Source of the DNA: Oxalobacteraceae bacterium
GTDB taxonomy: Bacteria; Pseudomonadota; Gammaproteobacteria; Burkholderiales; Burkholderiaceae_D
Length of the DNA stretch: 34,847 bases
Reading direction: 5' to 3'
Assembly (NCBI GenBank): GCA_027484285.1
Contig: JAIXTG010000114.1
Span: forward strand, 1 to 34,847
The position numbers and the translations under genes were made by a program. Every line of letters starts with the position of its first letter. Within the stretch, counting starts at the first letter, position 1. This document shows positions 26,477 to 33,934 of the stretch, one piece after another. Under the pieces are notes generated by a model. That model was given only the letters and a program-made list of their open reading frames with translations. It ran no database searches and had not been told where the DNA came from.

Positions 26477-26757
26477 GGCTTTGCCGGGGCAACAGATGAC
26501 GGGAATCCGGCCTCCGTGGTGGCCTTGGTCAGCACGTCTACCTTGACCCTGGTGTCGTCAAAGACCACCGTGGTCTCTCGTTTGGCCAGGTTGGATTTGA
26601 CGCCAATGACTCCGTCGATCTGGGTCAGTGCCTTCTTCACCGTGATGGGGCAAGTGGCACAAGTCATGCCGGGCACCGAGAGGGTGACGCTCTGTTGGGC
26701 TGCCCAGCCGGGCGTCAGCAGCAAGACTGCCGCAGTGGTCATGATCAACCGCTTCAT
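26473..26757 (-). CDS. merP: Periplasmic mercury-binding protein MerP
   Basis: 94-residue protein with a signal peptide ([20 protein letters not shown]) and a heavy-metal-associated fold. The Hg(II)-binding motif GMTCATC (Cys33, Cys36) is intact. It collects Hg(II) in the periplasm and hands it to MerT. The frame is open to 26880, but the ATG at 26757 gives the signal peptide and normal length. It lies 14 bases after merT and overlaps the GDCCVxC gene. Confidence 0.95.
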   Translation of the reverse strand: MKRLIMTTAAVLLLTPGWAAQQSVTLSVPGMTCATCPITVKKALTQIDGVIGVKSNLAKRETTVVFDDTRVKVDVLTKATTEAGFPSSVAPAKP

Positions 26758-26771
26758 ATCGGGACCTTTCG

Positions 26772-27146
26772 TCAGTAGAACCAGTGGGCGAACAGGGGGA
26801 ACACCAGGGCAGCCACCAACAACAGGGTCACCAGGGCAAACAGCACCTTGTAGGAGAGGCTGACCATCGGGCGATGACATACCTGCCCCGCTTCACAGGC
26901 CACAACCGGGCGCCATATCCGACGCGCCGCAAAGATCAAGGCGATAGTGGCTGCACCGATGAACAGTGGCTGGTACGGCTCCAGCAGCGTCAACGTGCTG
27001 ATCCATGCGCCAGAGATGCCCAGCATGATCAACACCAGAGGGCCAAGACAGCAGGCGGACGCAAGGAGCGCGGACAGGCCACCCGCGATCAAGGCCTTTC
27101 CACCGCCAGTGGCACGGTCAGAGATGTCGGTAGATTTCGTGGGCAT
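26772..27146 (-). CDS. merT: Mercuric ion transporter MerT
   Basis: 124-residue inner-membrane protein with three hydrophobic segments (about residues 18-50, 58-75, 99-121). The Cys pair Cys32-Cys33 in the first segment (SACCLGP) and Cys84/Cys90 on the cytoplasmic loop are the Hg relay residues of the family. It carries Hg(II) from MerP into the cytoplasm. Its N-terminus is about 8 residues longer than in classical MerT, and the ATG lies only 6 bases after the predicted -10 box, so either the transcript is leaderless or an internal start such as the TTG at codon 19 is used. Confidence 0.94.
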   Translation of the reverse strand: MPTKSTDISDRATGGGKALIAGGLSALLASACCLGPLVLIMLGISGAWISTLTLLEPYQPLFIGAATIALIFAARRIWRPVVACEAGQVCHRPMVSLSYKVLFALVTLLLVAALVFPLFAHWFY

Positions 27147-27152
27147 GGCATA

Positions 27153-27183
27153 AGCTTAGTTCCGTACATTGGTACGGAGTCAA
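27153..27183 (-). promoter_or_regulatory. mer operator/promoter (MerR-type, 19-bp spacer)
   Basis: Reading leftward, -35 TTGACT (27183-27178), a 19-bp spacer and -10 TAAGCT (27158-27153) match the Tn501-type merT promoter, and the dyad TCCGTAC-N4-GTACGGA (27161-27178) is the MerR-binding site in the spacer. The over-long spacer is what MerR-Hg corrects by untwisting DNA. It lies between the merT and merR start codons. Confidence 0.93.
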
Positions 27184-27188
27184 GCAAT

Positions 27189-27626
27189 ATGAGCCATCCT
27201 CTTTCGCATGCCCGCTCTGGGTTGACCATTGGTGATCTGGCCATGGCGGCCGGTGTCAACGTAGAGACCATACGGTTCTATCAGCGCAAGGGGCTGATGC
27301 CCGAGCCAGCACGGCCCCAGGGCGGCATTCGGCGGTATGACCAGAATGACCTGGCGCGATTGCATTTCATCAAGACTGCGAAGCGGTTGGGTTTCAGCCT
27401 GGACGAGACCGCGCAACTGCTGCAACTCGACGATGGTGCTAGCTGCGCTCAAGCCCGTACACACGCAGAGTCCAAACTCGCCGAAGTTCAACTCAAGCTT
27501 GCTGATCTACACCGGATGGAAGCCGTACTCTCTGAACTGATCCATCTCTGCGGTACTGGGAGAGGCAAGGTCCGTTGCCCGCTGATCGCGGCAATGGAGA
27601 GGCAGTCGCCCCCTCTACAGATTTGA
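27189..27626 (+). CDS. merR: Mercury-responsive transcriptional regulator MerR
   Basis: 145-residue regulator. The helix-turn-helix is [26 protein letters not shown] (about residues 12-37). All three Hg ligands are present at the Tn501 spacing: Cys86 (DGASC), Cys121 (HLC) and Cys130 (KVRCPL). It represses and, with Hg(II), activates the divergent merT promoter 6 bases upstream of its own ATG. The last residues (RQSPPLQI) overlap by 12 bases the 3' end of the convergent IS66 tnpC gene, so the tail may have been changed by that junction. The frame is open far upstream, but the helix-turn-helix fixes the start at 27189. Confidence 0.94.
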   Translation: MSHPLSHARSGLTIGDLAMAAGVNVETIRFYQRKGLMPEPARPQGGIRRYDQNDLARLHFIKTAKRLGFSLDETAQLLQLDDGASCAQARTHAESKLAEVQLKLADLHRMEAVLSELIHLCGTGRGKVRCPLIAAMERQSPPLQI

Positions 27627-29150
27627 AGCAGTGGTGGACTGCCAGCGATGTGGCAACAGGTCTTGAATGCGGCTGGCGCGCTGCGTGGGCAGGCGTGCCA
27701 TCACATCGCGCAGGTAGGCATAGGGGTCATGCCCGTTCAAGCGCGCTGACTGGATCAGGCTCATGACGGCCGACGCCCGCTGGCCCGCGCGCAGGCTGCC
27801 AGCGAAGAGCCAGTTGTTGCGGCCAATGGCGATGGGCCGAATCTGGTTCTCGATCCAGTTGTTGTCCACGGGCAGTTGCCCATCGTCGACGAACCGGGTC
27901 AACGCCACCCAGCGCCGCAGGCTGTAGTCGAGCGCCTTGGCGCTCGCTGAACCTTCGGGCACCTTCTGGCGTTGCAGCAGCATCCACTGGTGCAAGGCGT
28001 CGAGCACGGGTTGTGTGTGCTGTTGCCGGGAAGCTTGGCGCTGCTCGGCGCTGAGCTCCTTGACCTCACGCTCGATCTCGTAGACCCGCGCGAACTGCTG
28101 CAGCGCGAATTCCGCGATCTGGCTCTGGTTCGCCGCGTGCAGATCGAAGAACTTGCGCCTCGCGTGCGCCAGGCAGCCGACCTCGGTCACGCCGCTGGCG
28201 ATCAAGGCCTTGTAGCCGCTGAAGTCGTCACAGGTCAGGCTGCCTCTCCAGTCACCCAGGAAGCGTCGGGCATGTTCGCCCGAGCGCGATTCGCAGAAGT
28301 CGTAGACGACCACCCGGGTAGCCTCGAAGGCGCCCGTGGCGTAGGCCCAGAGGTAGGCCCGGTGCGTCTTGCCGTTGCCGGGCTTGAGCATGGACACTGG
28401 CGTCTCGTCGGCATGCAGCACGCGGTGCTGCAGCAGTTCGTTCCTCATGGCATCGACCAGCGGCTGCAATTGCACGCCGCAGGAGCCCACCCATTGCGCC
28501 AGGGTGGAGCGGGGGATGGCGAGACCAGCTCGACCAAAGATCGCTTCCTGGCGGTACAGCGGAAGGTGATCGGCGTACTTGGCCACGAGCACCTGCGCCA
28601 GCAGCCCGGTGGTGGGGATGCCCTTGTCGATGACGTGCGGATCGACGGGGACTTGGGTGAGCGTCTCGCACTTCGCGCATGCCCACTTGCCCCGGATGTG
28701 GCGCTCGACGCTGAACACACCAGGCACGTAGTCCAGCTTCTCGGCCACGTCCTCGCCCACGCGCTTCATCTGGCAGCCGCACTGGCACAGTGTGGACTCG
28801 GGCTCGTGGCGAATCTCGCGCCGCGGCAGGTTGGCCGGCAGCGGCGCGCGCTTGGGAATCTTCTTCTCTTCCAGCTTGGCTGGTGCCTGCGCTTCCTGCA
28901 GCGCATCTATCTCTGTGGCCACAGCCGCCAGGTCGGCCTCGATCTCGTCTTCGAGCAGGCTCTTCTGTTCTAGGTTGAAACGTTCGGATTGAGCCGCGAA
29001 CTTCATACGCTTCAAGAGCGCGTTCTCATGTGTGAGTTTGTCCAGCAGCGCGCTCTGGTGGCGCAACTGCGTCATGAGGCGCGTGGTCAGCTCACGCAGC
29101 TCTTCTGCGCTCAGGCTTTGCAGGGATTGAGGCTCGACCACCATGAGCAT
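27615..29150 (-). CDS. tnpC: IS66 family transposase TnpC
   Basis: 511-residue DDE transposase. An N-terminal leucine-zipper-like helix (about residues 12-50) comes first, then a Cys-rich zinc-finger part (LCQCGCQ and WACAKCE, about residues 122-165). The catalytic core has the first Asp in [11 protein letters not shown], the second in [12 protein letters not shown] and the Glu in [18 protein letters not shown]. The C-terminal IS66 extension ([24 protein letters not shown]) is present. The extreme C-terminus overlaps merR, so its last residues may not be native. Confidence 0.95.
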   Translation of the reverse strand: MLMVVEPQSLQSLSAEELRELTTRLMTQLRHQSALLDKLTHENALLKRMKFAAQSERFNLEQKSLLEDEIEADLAAVATEIDALQEAQAPAKLEEKKIPKRAPLPANLPRREIRHEPESTLCQCGCQMKRVGEDVAEKLDYVPGVFSVERHIRGKWACAKCETLTQVPVDPHVIDKGIPTTGLLAQVLVAKYADHLPLYRQEAIFGRAGLAIPRSTLAQWVGSCGVQLQPLVDAMRNELLQHRVLHADETPVSMLKPGNGKTHRAYLWAYATGAFEATRVVVYDFCESRSGEHARRFLGDWRGSLTCDDFSGYKALIASGVTEVGCLAHARRKFFDLHAANQSQIAEFALQQFARVYEIEREVKELSAEQRQASRQQHTQPVLDALHQWMLLQRQKVPEGSASAKALDYSLRRWVALTRFVDDGQLPVDNNWIENQIRPIAIGRNNWLFAGSLRAGQRASAVMSLIQSARLNGHDPYAYLRDVMARLPTQRASRIQDLLPHRWQSTTASNL

Positions 29151-29225
29151 TCACTGTGCCAGCGTTGGCACACGCGCACCATTGGCGCATGCCCCAATTG
29201 GCAAGCCCTGGTCTGCCCCTCGGAG

Positions 29226-29558
29226 TCAGACCACGGTGATGACACCACCGTCGCCAAGGCGCTGCCAGGGCAGGCCCAGCACCAGAGCATCGAACTGCGC
29301 GTGGGTGAGCGAGGCGGTGCTTGCCGCATCACGCGGCCAGACGAACTTGCCGCTGTTCAGGCGCCGCGCTGCCAGCCACACGCCGATGCCGTCGTGCACC
29401 AGCACCTTCATGCGGTTGGCTCTTCTGTTGGCGAACAGGTAGGCGTGGTGCGGTCGCGCCGCGCCGAAGACCGACACCACGCGAGCCAGCGCCGTCTCGG
29501 TGCCCGCTCTCATGTCCAGCGGCTCAGTGGCCAGCCACAGCGCATCCACCCGGATCAC
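29226..29558 (-). CDS. tnpB: IS66 accessory protein TnpB
   Basis: 110-residue IS66 Orf2 protein. The start IRVDALWLATEPLDMRAGTE and the segment HHAYLFANRRANRMKVLVHDG match the IS66 TnpB signature (the family's 'YVFxNRRRxxxKxLxxDxxG'). The GTG start at 29558 overlaps the tnpA stop by 4 bases (GTGA), a typical coupling in IS66. It is needed for transposition together with TnpA and TnpC; its biochemical role is unknown. Confidence 0.92.
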   Translation of the reverse strand: MIRVDALWLATEPLDMRAGTETALARVVSVFGAARPHHAYLFANRRANRMKVLVHDGIGVWLAARRLNSGKFVWPRDAASTASLTHAQFDALVLGLPWQRLGDGGVITVV

Positions 29559-29893
29559 TTGAGCAGCTCTCGCATCCACACGGCGCATTGCTCGGCTGCG
29601 TCCACAGGCCAGGTCACCGTGACGGTGGTGGCGCCGCGACGCAACTGGATGCGGATGTCTGGTGCAGGTGCACATGGCGCTGGCGGCAAAGCTACTGGAA
29701 CGAATGCGGGAGCCTGGAGTGCCGGCAGCGGGCTGCCATCCTGGCGGCGCCACTTGTGCACGACGTTGGCGTTGATGCCGTGCGACAAGGCGATGCTGGC
29801 CACCGATGCACCTGGCTCGGCGCACTCGGCAAGGATCTGCTGCTTGAGTTCGGCGTCGTACCGCCGGCGAGTCTTCTTCTTGGCTTCATTCAT
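29555..29893 (-). CDS. tnpA: IS66 accessory protein TnpA (helix-turn-helix)
   Basis: 112-residue IS66 Orf1 protein. RRYDAELKQQILAECAEPG then SVASIALSHGINANVVHKWRR is the transposase_8-type helix-turn-helix; the C-terminal part is short and Pro/Ala-rich. An upstream in-frame GTG at 29902 is possible, but the ATG at 29893 is preferred. Its ribosome site and start lie inside a 12-bp inverted repeat (29892-29903 with 29913-29924). Confidence 0.92.
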   Translation of the reverse strand: MNEAKKKTRRRYDAELKQQILAECAEPGASVASIALSHGINANVVHKWRRQDGSPLPALQAPAFVPVALPPAPCAPAPDIRIQLRRGATTVTVTWPVDAAEQCAVWMRELLK

Positions 29894-29924
29894 GGTGTCC
29901 ACCTATTCGCTTGGTGGACACCAT
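29892..29924. promoter_or_regulatory. Perfect 12-bp inverted repeat over the tnpA start
   Basis: ATGGTGTCCACC (29892-29903) and GGTGGACACCAT (29913-29924) can form a strong hairpin with a 9-base loop. In a leftward transcript entering the IS from outside, the hairpin would hide the tnpA ribosome site and start codon. Insertion sequences such as IS10 and IS50 use hairpins of this type against read-through expression; that role is inferred here. Confidence 0.65.
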
Positions 29925-29940
29925 CGTTGCCGCTTACACC

Positions 29941-30383
29941 GATCCCTTCAAGGGTGGGATGGCCGCCCGCTTACCGTCTGCGCGCAACTGGGCAGCAAGC
30001 GGGCAGCGCGTCCGTGGATGGAGCGGCTCGCGCAGCGGCCAGAAGCGCTTCGGCCGGATGAGTTGGCGCACGCGATCACGATGGCAGTGGAGATGCGGCA
30101 AGCAGAATCCACTCTCCTGCTGTGCAGGTGGCTCGCAGCCACCGACCCCGGCGCCAGCGCCCTACACCGCCTCGACGCATCGCACCGGGTCATGGCGCTT
30201 GCCAAGCGCATGCGCCTGCCCCATGGGCGCAACGGTGCGTGGACTATGCACCTCCGATTGCTGGCGGTGGTGTGCGAGATGCTGGAGCCCGCGCTGCCGC
30301 GCCTGCCTGACGCTTGTCGATGCCAAGCCTGCCGGCTGCTTGATGGTGTGCGGCTGTTGCAGCCAGCATCGTCGCGTCACTGA
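29941..30383 (+). pseudogene. 3' fragment of an unknown gene cut by IS66
   Basis: The rightward frame that is antisense to IS66 upstream becomes convincingly codon-like after the IS66 right end. It encodes about 146 residues, for example PLTVCAQLGSKRAARPWMER, ELAHAITMAVEMRQAESTLL, MHLRLLAVVCEMLEPALP and CRCQACRLLDGVRLLQPA, mostly helical with a CxxC pair. I recognise no family. The 5' end is missing, so the gene was probably cut when IS66 inserted. It overlaps the convergent HD-domain gene by 7 bases at 30377-30383. Confidence 0.55.
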
Positions 30384-31033
30384 GGATCGGAGGCTTGCGG
30401 GGTGCTGCGACGGGCACACGCGTCTTGCAGCACATCATGGAACCGTTGCGCCGCCACGTCGAGACGCCACGGCGCCCATGGCACACCGCCATACCGGGCG
30501 GCCAGCGGATCAGCGTCGATGATGGGCGCTTCGATTCGCAGGATGTCGCGAACCTCCCCGTGAGTCCAGCCCACGCAATGCACCGCTTCGCTGGCCGCCG
30601 CCGCCAGATCGGCCTGCTTGTGCAGCCGGTAGCGTTCGGGTGTCCAGGGCGGCAGTTCGTAGCGCTGTGCAACGACCTGCATAAGGCGGTTGGCAACCGC
30701 GCGGAAGGGCTCACCCAGAACTGCCTTGAGCGGCGATATGCAGTCGAACCCCAGAAACCCCTCTTCCGCGTCGTGCAGCACTTCCAACAGTTCTTCCTCG
30801 GGGCTCAGCGGGCCTGATGCGGCCATGCGCCGCAGTTCCAACACCAGCAGCGAATGCTGCGCGACTGACAGGGGCAGCGGCCAGGCGGATTCGCCGCCCC
30901 AGCGCGCCGTGCGCGACAGGCGCACCGCCAAGTCCATGTCGGTCCATGTGTCAGGACTCGGATTGATCAGATCGAGGTGTGCACCGGAGGGCAGACGCAT
31001 CCAGGCGCGTGAAAGCGAGGTGCTGGAAGTCAT
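30377..31033 (-). CDS. HD-domain phosphohydrolase (YfbR-like)
   Basis: 218-residue protein with a metal-dependent HD fold. The His in LSVAQHSLLVLELR and the HD pair in LLEVLHDAEEGFLGFD, spaced as in YfbR 5'-deoxynucleotidases, make up the metal site; a second Asp follows further on. Similar proteins beginning 'WMRLPSGAHLDLINPSPDTW' are common cargo of betaproteobacterial and pseudomonad integrative elements, usually annotated phosphohydrolase. Substrate unknown; nucleotide turnover or phage-related defence are only possibilities. The gene has its own start at 31033, after the end of the valine operon. Confidence 0.8.
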   Translation of the reverse strand: MTSSTSLSRAWMRLPSGAHLDLINPSPDTWTDMDLAVRLSRTARWGGESAWPLPLSVAQHSLLVLELRRMAASGPLSPEEELLEVLHDAEEGFLGFDCISPLKAVLGEPFRAVANRLMQVVAQRYELPPWTPERYRLHKQADLAAAASEAVHCVGWTHGEVRDILRIEAPIIDADPLAARYGGVPWAPWRLDVAAQRFHDVLQDACARRSTPQASDPQ

Positions 31034-31070
31034 CTATTCATTGTGACGGCCCCTGCCGTGGCGAAGCAGA

Positions 31071-31970
31071 TTAGACCTTCTCGCTGACAAGTTTGACCAC
31101 GCTGGAGAAGTCCAGGCTGCCGCGGCCAGCCTGTTTGTTCAGTGCGTAGAGGTTGCGTGCCAGCTCGCCCAGCGGGATCGTCGCACCGACGCCCATCGCC
31201 GCCTCGACCGCCAAGCCCAGGTCTTTCAGCATCAGGTCGTTGCCGAAGCCGCCCGTGTAGCCGCGCGACGCTGGCGCGTTCTCCAGCACGCCGGGCCAGG
31301 GGTTGCAGACCTCGGTGGCCCAACTGCGGCCGGTGCTGACGGCCATCATCTGCGACAGCACTTTGGCGTCCAGTCCATGCGCGACACCCAGCGCGAGCGC
31401 CTCGCCAGTGACGGCCATGATGACGCCCAGCGCCATGTTGTTGCACAGCTTGGCGACTTGGCCGGCGCTGTTGCTGCCCATATGGAAGATGTTCTTGCCC
31501 ATGGCCAGGAGAACTGGCCGCGCGCGCTCCAGAACCTGGGCTTCTCCGCCGACGATGAAGGTCAGCGTGCCAGCGGCGGCTCCGGCCGTACCACCGGAGA
31601 CTGGGGCGTCCAGCATCGCCACGCCGCGCGCGGCAGCGGCCTGCGACACCTTGAACGCCGACGCTGGTGCAATGGTGCTGCAGTCAATAACCAGCGTGCC
31701 GTGGGACAGTATGGTGAGCAGGCCATCGTCGCCCAAGTACAGCGACTCCACATGTCTGCTGGCCGGCAGCATAGAGATGACGATCTCGGCTGCGTCCACG
31801 GCCGCGGCGGCCGATGCGGCGATGGTGACGCCCGGCTGCCCTGCGGCCTTCGCGCAGGCCTCAGAGCTGAGGTCGAAGGCATGGATCGCGTAGCCGGCCT
31901 TGGCGAGGTTCACGGCCATCGGGCCGCCCATGTTGCCCAGGCCCAAAAAGGCGATGTGAGGTGTCGTCAT
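31071..31970 (-). CDS. mmsB: 3-hydroxyisobutyrate dehydrogenase
   Basis: 299-residue NAD-dependent dehydrogenase that oxidises 3-hydroxyisobutyrate to methylmalonate semialdehyde in valine breakdown. The Rossmann motif IAFLGLGNMGGPMAVNLAKAG (residues 6-26), the substrate loop DAPVSGGTAGAAAGTL (121-136) and catalytic Lys174 in GQVAKLCNN are intact. It is the last gene of the leftward unit, 26 bases after the hydrolase gene. A glyoxylate/tartronate semialdehyde reductase would share the fold, but the neighbours settle the call. Confidence 0.94.
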   Translation of the reverse strand: MTTPHIAFLGLGNMGGPMAVNLAKAGYAIHAFDLSSEACAKAAGQPGVTIAASAAAAVDAAEIVISMLPASRHVESLYLGDDGLLTILSHGTLVIDCSTIAPASAFKVSQAAAARGVAMLDAPVSGGTAGAAAGTLTFIVGGEAQVLERARPVLLAMGKNIFHMGSNSAGQVAKLCNNMALGVIMAVTGEALALGVAHGLDAKVLSQMMAVSTGRSWATEVCNPWPGVLENAPASRGYTGGFGNDLMLKDLGLAVEAAMGVGATIPLGELARNLYALNKQAGRGSLDFSSVVKLVSEKV

Positions 31971-31996
31971 GGTCTTGTCTCCGTATGTGGTGTCGT

Positions 31997-33130
31997 TCAG
32001 AACAAGTCCGCGAGCGGGTTAGTGCCGCGCGGCTGCAGATGGGCAGCGACGTGTGCACGCCAGCCCACTTCATCCAATGCGTCAAGGGTGGCTGGCTGCC
32101 AGCGTGGCTGCTTGTCCTTGTCGACCAGCAATGCGCGCACGCCCTCGGCGAAGTCCGCGTGCATGCAGCAACCCACCGAGGCTTGCCATTCGAGACGAAA
32201 AACCTCGGCCAGGGAGCCGTGGCGCAGCCGTCGCTGCAACGCCAGCGCCAGCTCGGCCGAGCTTGGGGAGCCTTTGGTGAAGGCGGTGCCGGCCTGGGCC
32301 AACCAAGGATCGGCATCCGCCGTCAAGGCGGTAAGGCGTGGCGCCAGATCCTGCAAGCGCTGGTGCTGACCAACCAGCTCGCGAATACGATCACGGTGCT
32401 CGCGGACCGGCGACGCCGGAAGTTCGGTCGGCCGAAGCGCTTTGGCCTGCAAGAGCCGGCTCAGCGCGGCACGATCGGTTTCGGCATCGCCTTGCCAAAG
32501 GGCGGCTGCGATGGCTTTCAGCACGGCACCCTGGTCTTCGTGCCGCAGCACGAAGTCGGCCAATTGGACCTCCAGCGCGTCGGCGGCGTTCAGCGAAACA
32601 CCGGTCAGCGCCAAGAACTCGCCCAGGCCACCGGGCAGGCGCGCGAGGAACCAACTGCCGCCCACATCCGGGTAGAGGCCGATGGTGATCTCAGGCATCG
32701 CCAGCCGCGTCTTCAACGTCGCAACTCGGTGAGAGGCGCCAGCCATCAGCCCAATACCACCGCCCATCACGATGCCGTGGCCCCAGCACACAATGGGCTT
32801 GGGATAGGTGTGGATGAGATAGTCCAGCCGGTACTCGCGCTCGAAGAAGGCCGCGGGCTCGGCCGGCACCTCGCCTCGCGGCGTGGCCTTGATGGCGCCA
32901 TAGAGGCCCACCACGTCGCCACCGGCGCAGAAGGCCTTGTCACCCGCCGCGTCGAGCCAGACGCCGGCAATTTGAGGGTCGACCGCCCAGGCGCGCAACT
33001 GTGCATCCAGGAGATCCACCATCGGCAGCGACAGTGCATTGAGGCTAGCCGGCGCATTCAGTGTCGCGCGACCGAAGCAGTGGCTGCCAGCGGTCGCGAT
33101 CTCGGAAAACAAGACAGGCGCGTCGCTCAT
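31997..33130 (-). CDS. 3-hydroxyisobutyryl-CoA hydrolase (enoyl-CoA hydratase/isomerase family)
   Basis: 377-residue crotonase-fold hydrolase that releases 3-hydroxyisobutyrate from its CoA ester, preventing build-up of methacrylyl-CoA. The oxyanion-hole segment KAFCAGGDVVGLY (about residues 65-77) and the catalytic pair Glu147 and Asp155 in MPEITIGLYPDVGGSW match HIBCH rather than hydratases. The C-terminal HIBCH extension (about 130 residues) is present. The ATG at 33130 overlaps the preceding stop (TAATG), so the genes are coupled; an upstream in-frame ATG at 33145 is less likely. Confidence 0.92.
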   Translation of the reverse strand: MSDAPVLFSEIATAGSHCFGRATLNAPASLNALSLPMVDLLDAQLRAWAVDPQIAGVWLDAAGDKAFCAGGDVVGLYGAIKATPRGEVPAEPAAFFEREYRLDYLIHTYPKPIVCWGHGIVMGGGIGLMAGASHRVATLKTRLAMPEITIGLYPDVGGSWFLARLPGGLGEFLALTGVSLNAADALEVQLADFVLRHEDQGAVLKAIAAALWQGDAETDRAALSRLLQAKALRPTELPASPVREHRDRIRELVGQHQRLQDLAPRLTALTADADPWLAQAGTAFTKGSPSSAELALALQRRLRHGSLAEVFRLEWQASVGCCMHADFAEGVRALLVDKDKQPRWQPATLDALDEVGWRAHVAAHLQPRGTNPLADLF

Positions 33131-33918
33131 TAGCCGTTCTTCCACTGTGGTGCGCGCTTGGAGAGGAAGGCGCCCACGCCTTCACGCTGATCCTCGGTAT
33201 CGAAGAGAGCGACGAACGCCTCACGCTCAGATGGCAACTGGCCATGCGGGCCAGCGTAGCGTGCTCCCTGGATTAGGCGCTTGCAGGCGCGCACGGCGCT
33301 GGGGCTCTGCTTGGCAACCTTGTCGGCCAGCGCGAGTGCGGTAGCCAGGCCCTGACCCTTCTCGGCCAGTTCATCGGCCAGGCCAATTCGCAGCGCCGTG
33401 GCGGCGTCTACGCGTTCACCGAGCAGCACCATGCGCTTGGCCCAGCTCTCGCCGATGGTCCAGGACAACCACTGCGTGCCGCCCGCGCAAGGCAGTAGAC
33501 CCACGCTGGCTTCGGGCAGCGCGAGCTGCGCATGCGATTCGACGACGCGCAAGTCGCAGGCCAACGCGCATTCCAGCCCACCACCCATCGCATAGCCGTT
33601 GATGGCGGCGATGCTGACGCCCCGGAAGGCGGCCAGCGTCTCGAAGGCTTCTCCGAAGCGCTGGGCCATCGTCGCGGCGCGTCCCTTGTCGCCATCGGCG
33701 AAGAGCTTCAGGTCAGCACCGGCGCTGAAGAACTTTTCGCCGTCGCCAGTGACAACCAACGCATAGATGTCGCGGTCGGCGTCGAGGTCGCGCACGAGAC
33801 GCGCGAGCCCGGTCAGGCTCTCGGCCGTCCAGGTATGGGCAGGCGGGTTGTGCAGCGTGATGAGAGCCGTATGGCCGCGCTTTTCGAGCAGCAGGCCGGG
33901 GTAGTCTTGGGTGGTCAT
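33130..33918 (-). CDS. Enoyl-CoA hydratase (probably methacrylyl-CoA hydratase)
   Basis: 262-residue crotonase-fold enzyme. The oxyanion loop FSAGADLKLF, the first catalytic Glu in GYAMGGGLECALACD and the second in LPEASVGLLPCAGGTQ are present, so it is a true hydratase. In this operon it would hydrate methacrylyl-CoA to 3-hydroxyisobutyryl-CoA. The frame is open to 34065, but the ATG at 33918 starts the conserved domain and leaves 16 bases after the acyl-CoA dehydrogenase stop. No strong ribosome site is visible. Its stop overlaps the start of the next gene. Confidence 0.92.
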   Translation of the reverse strand: MTTQDYPGLLLEKRGHTALITLHNPPAHTWTAESLTGLARLVRDLDADRDIYALVVTGDGEKFFSAGADLKLFADGDKGRAATMAQRFGEAFETLAAFRGVSIAAINGYAMGGGLECALACDLRVVESHAQLALPEASVGLLPCAGGTQWLSWTIGESWAKRMVLLGERVDAATALRIGLADELAEKGQGLATALALADKVAKQSPSAVRACKRLIQGARYAGPHGQLPSEREAFVALFDTEDQREGVGAFLSKRAPQWKNG

Positions 33919-33934
33919 GGTTGGTGGGAGTGGG

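Larger units (their letters stand above)
27615..29937 (-). mobile_element. IS66-family insertion sequence, one end recognised
   Basis: Contains the full IS66 set tnpA, tnpB and tnpC reading leftward. The right end is probably 29937, where the outward sequence GTAAGCGGCAACGATGG starts with the GTAA typical of IS66 termini. The matching left repeat was not seen near 27600, where tnpC instead runs into the 3' end of merR. The left end therefore seems truncated or replaced. Confidence 0.72.

Noticed and set aside
28989..29940. 5' part of a long plus-strand frame reaching 30383
   Set aside because: This part is antisense to tnpC, tnpB and tnpA; only the segment after the IS66 right end was kept as a possible gene fragment.
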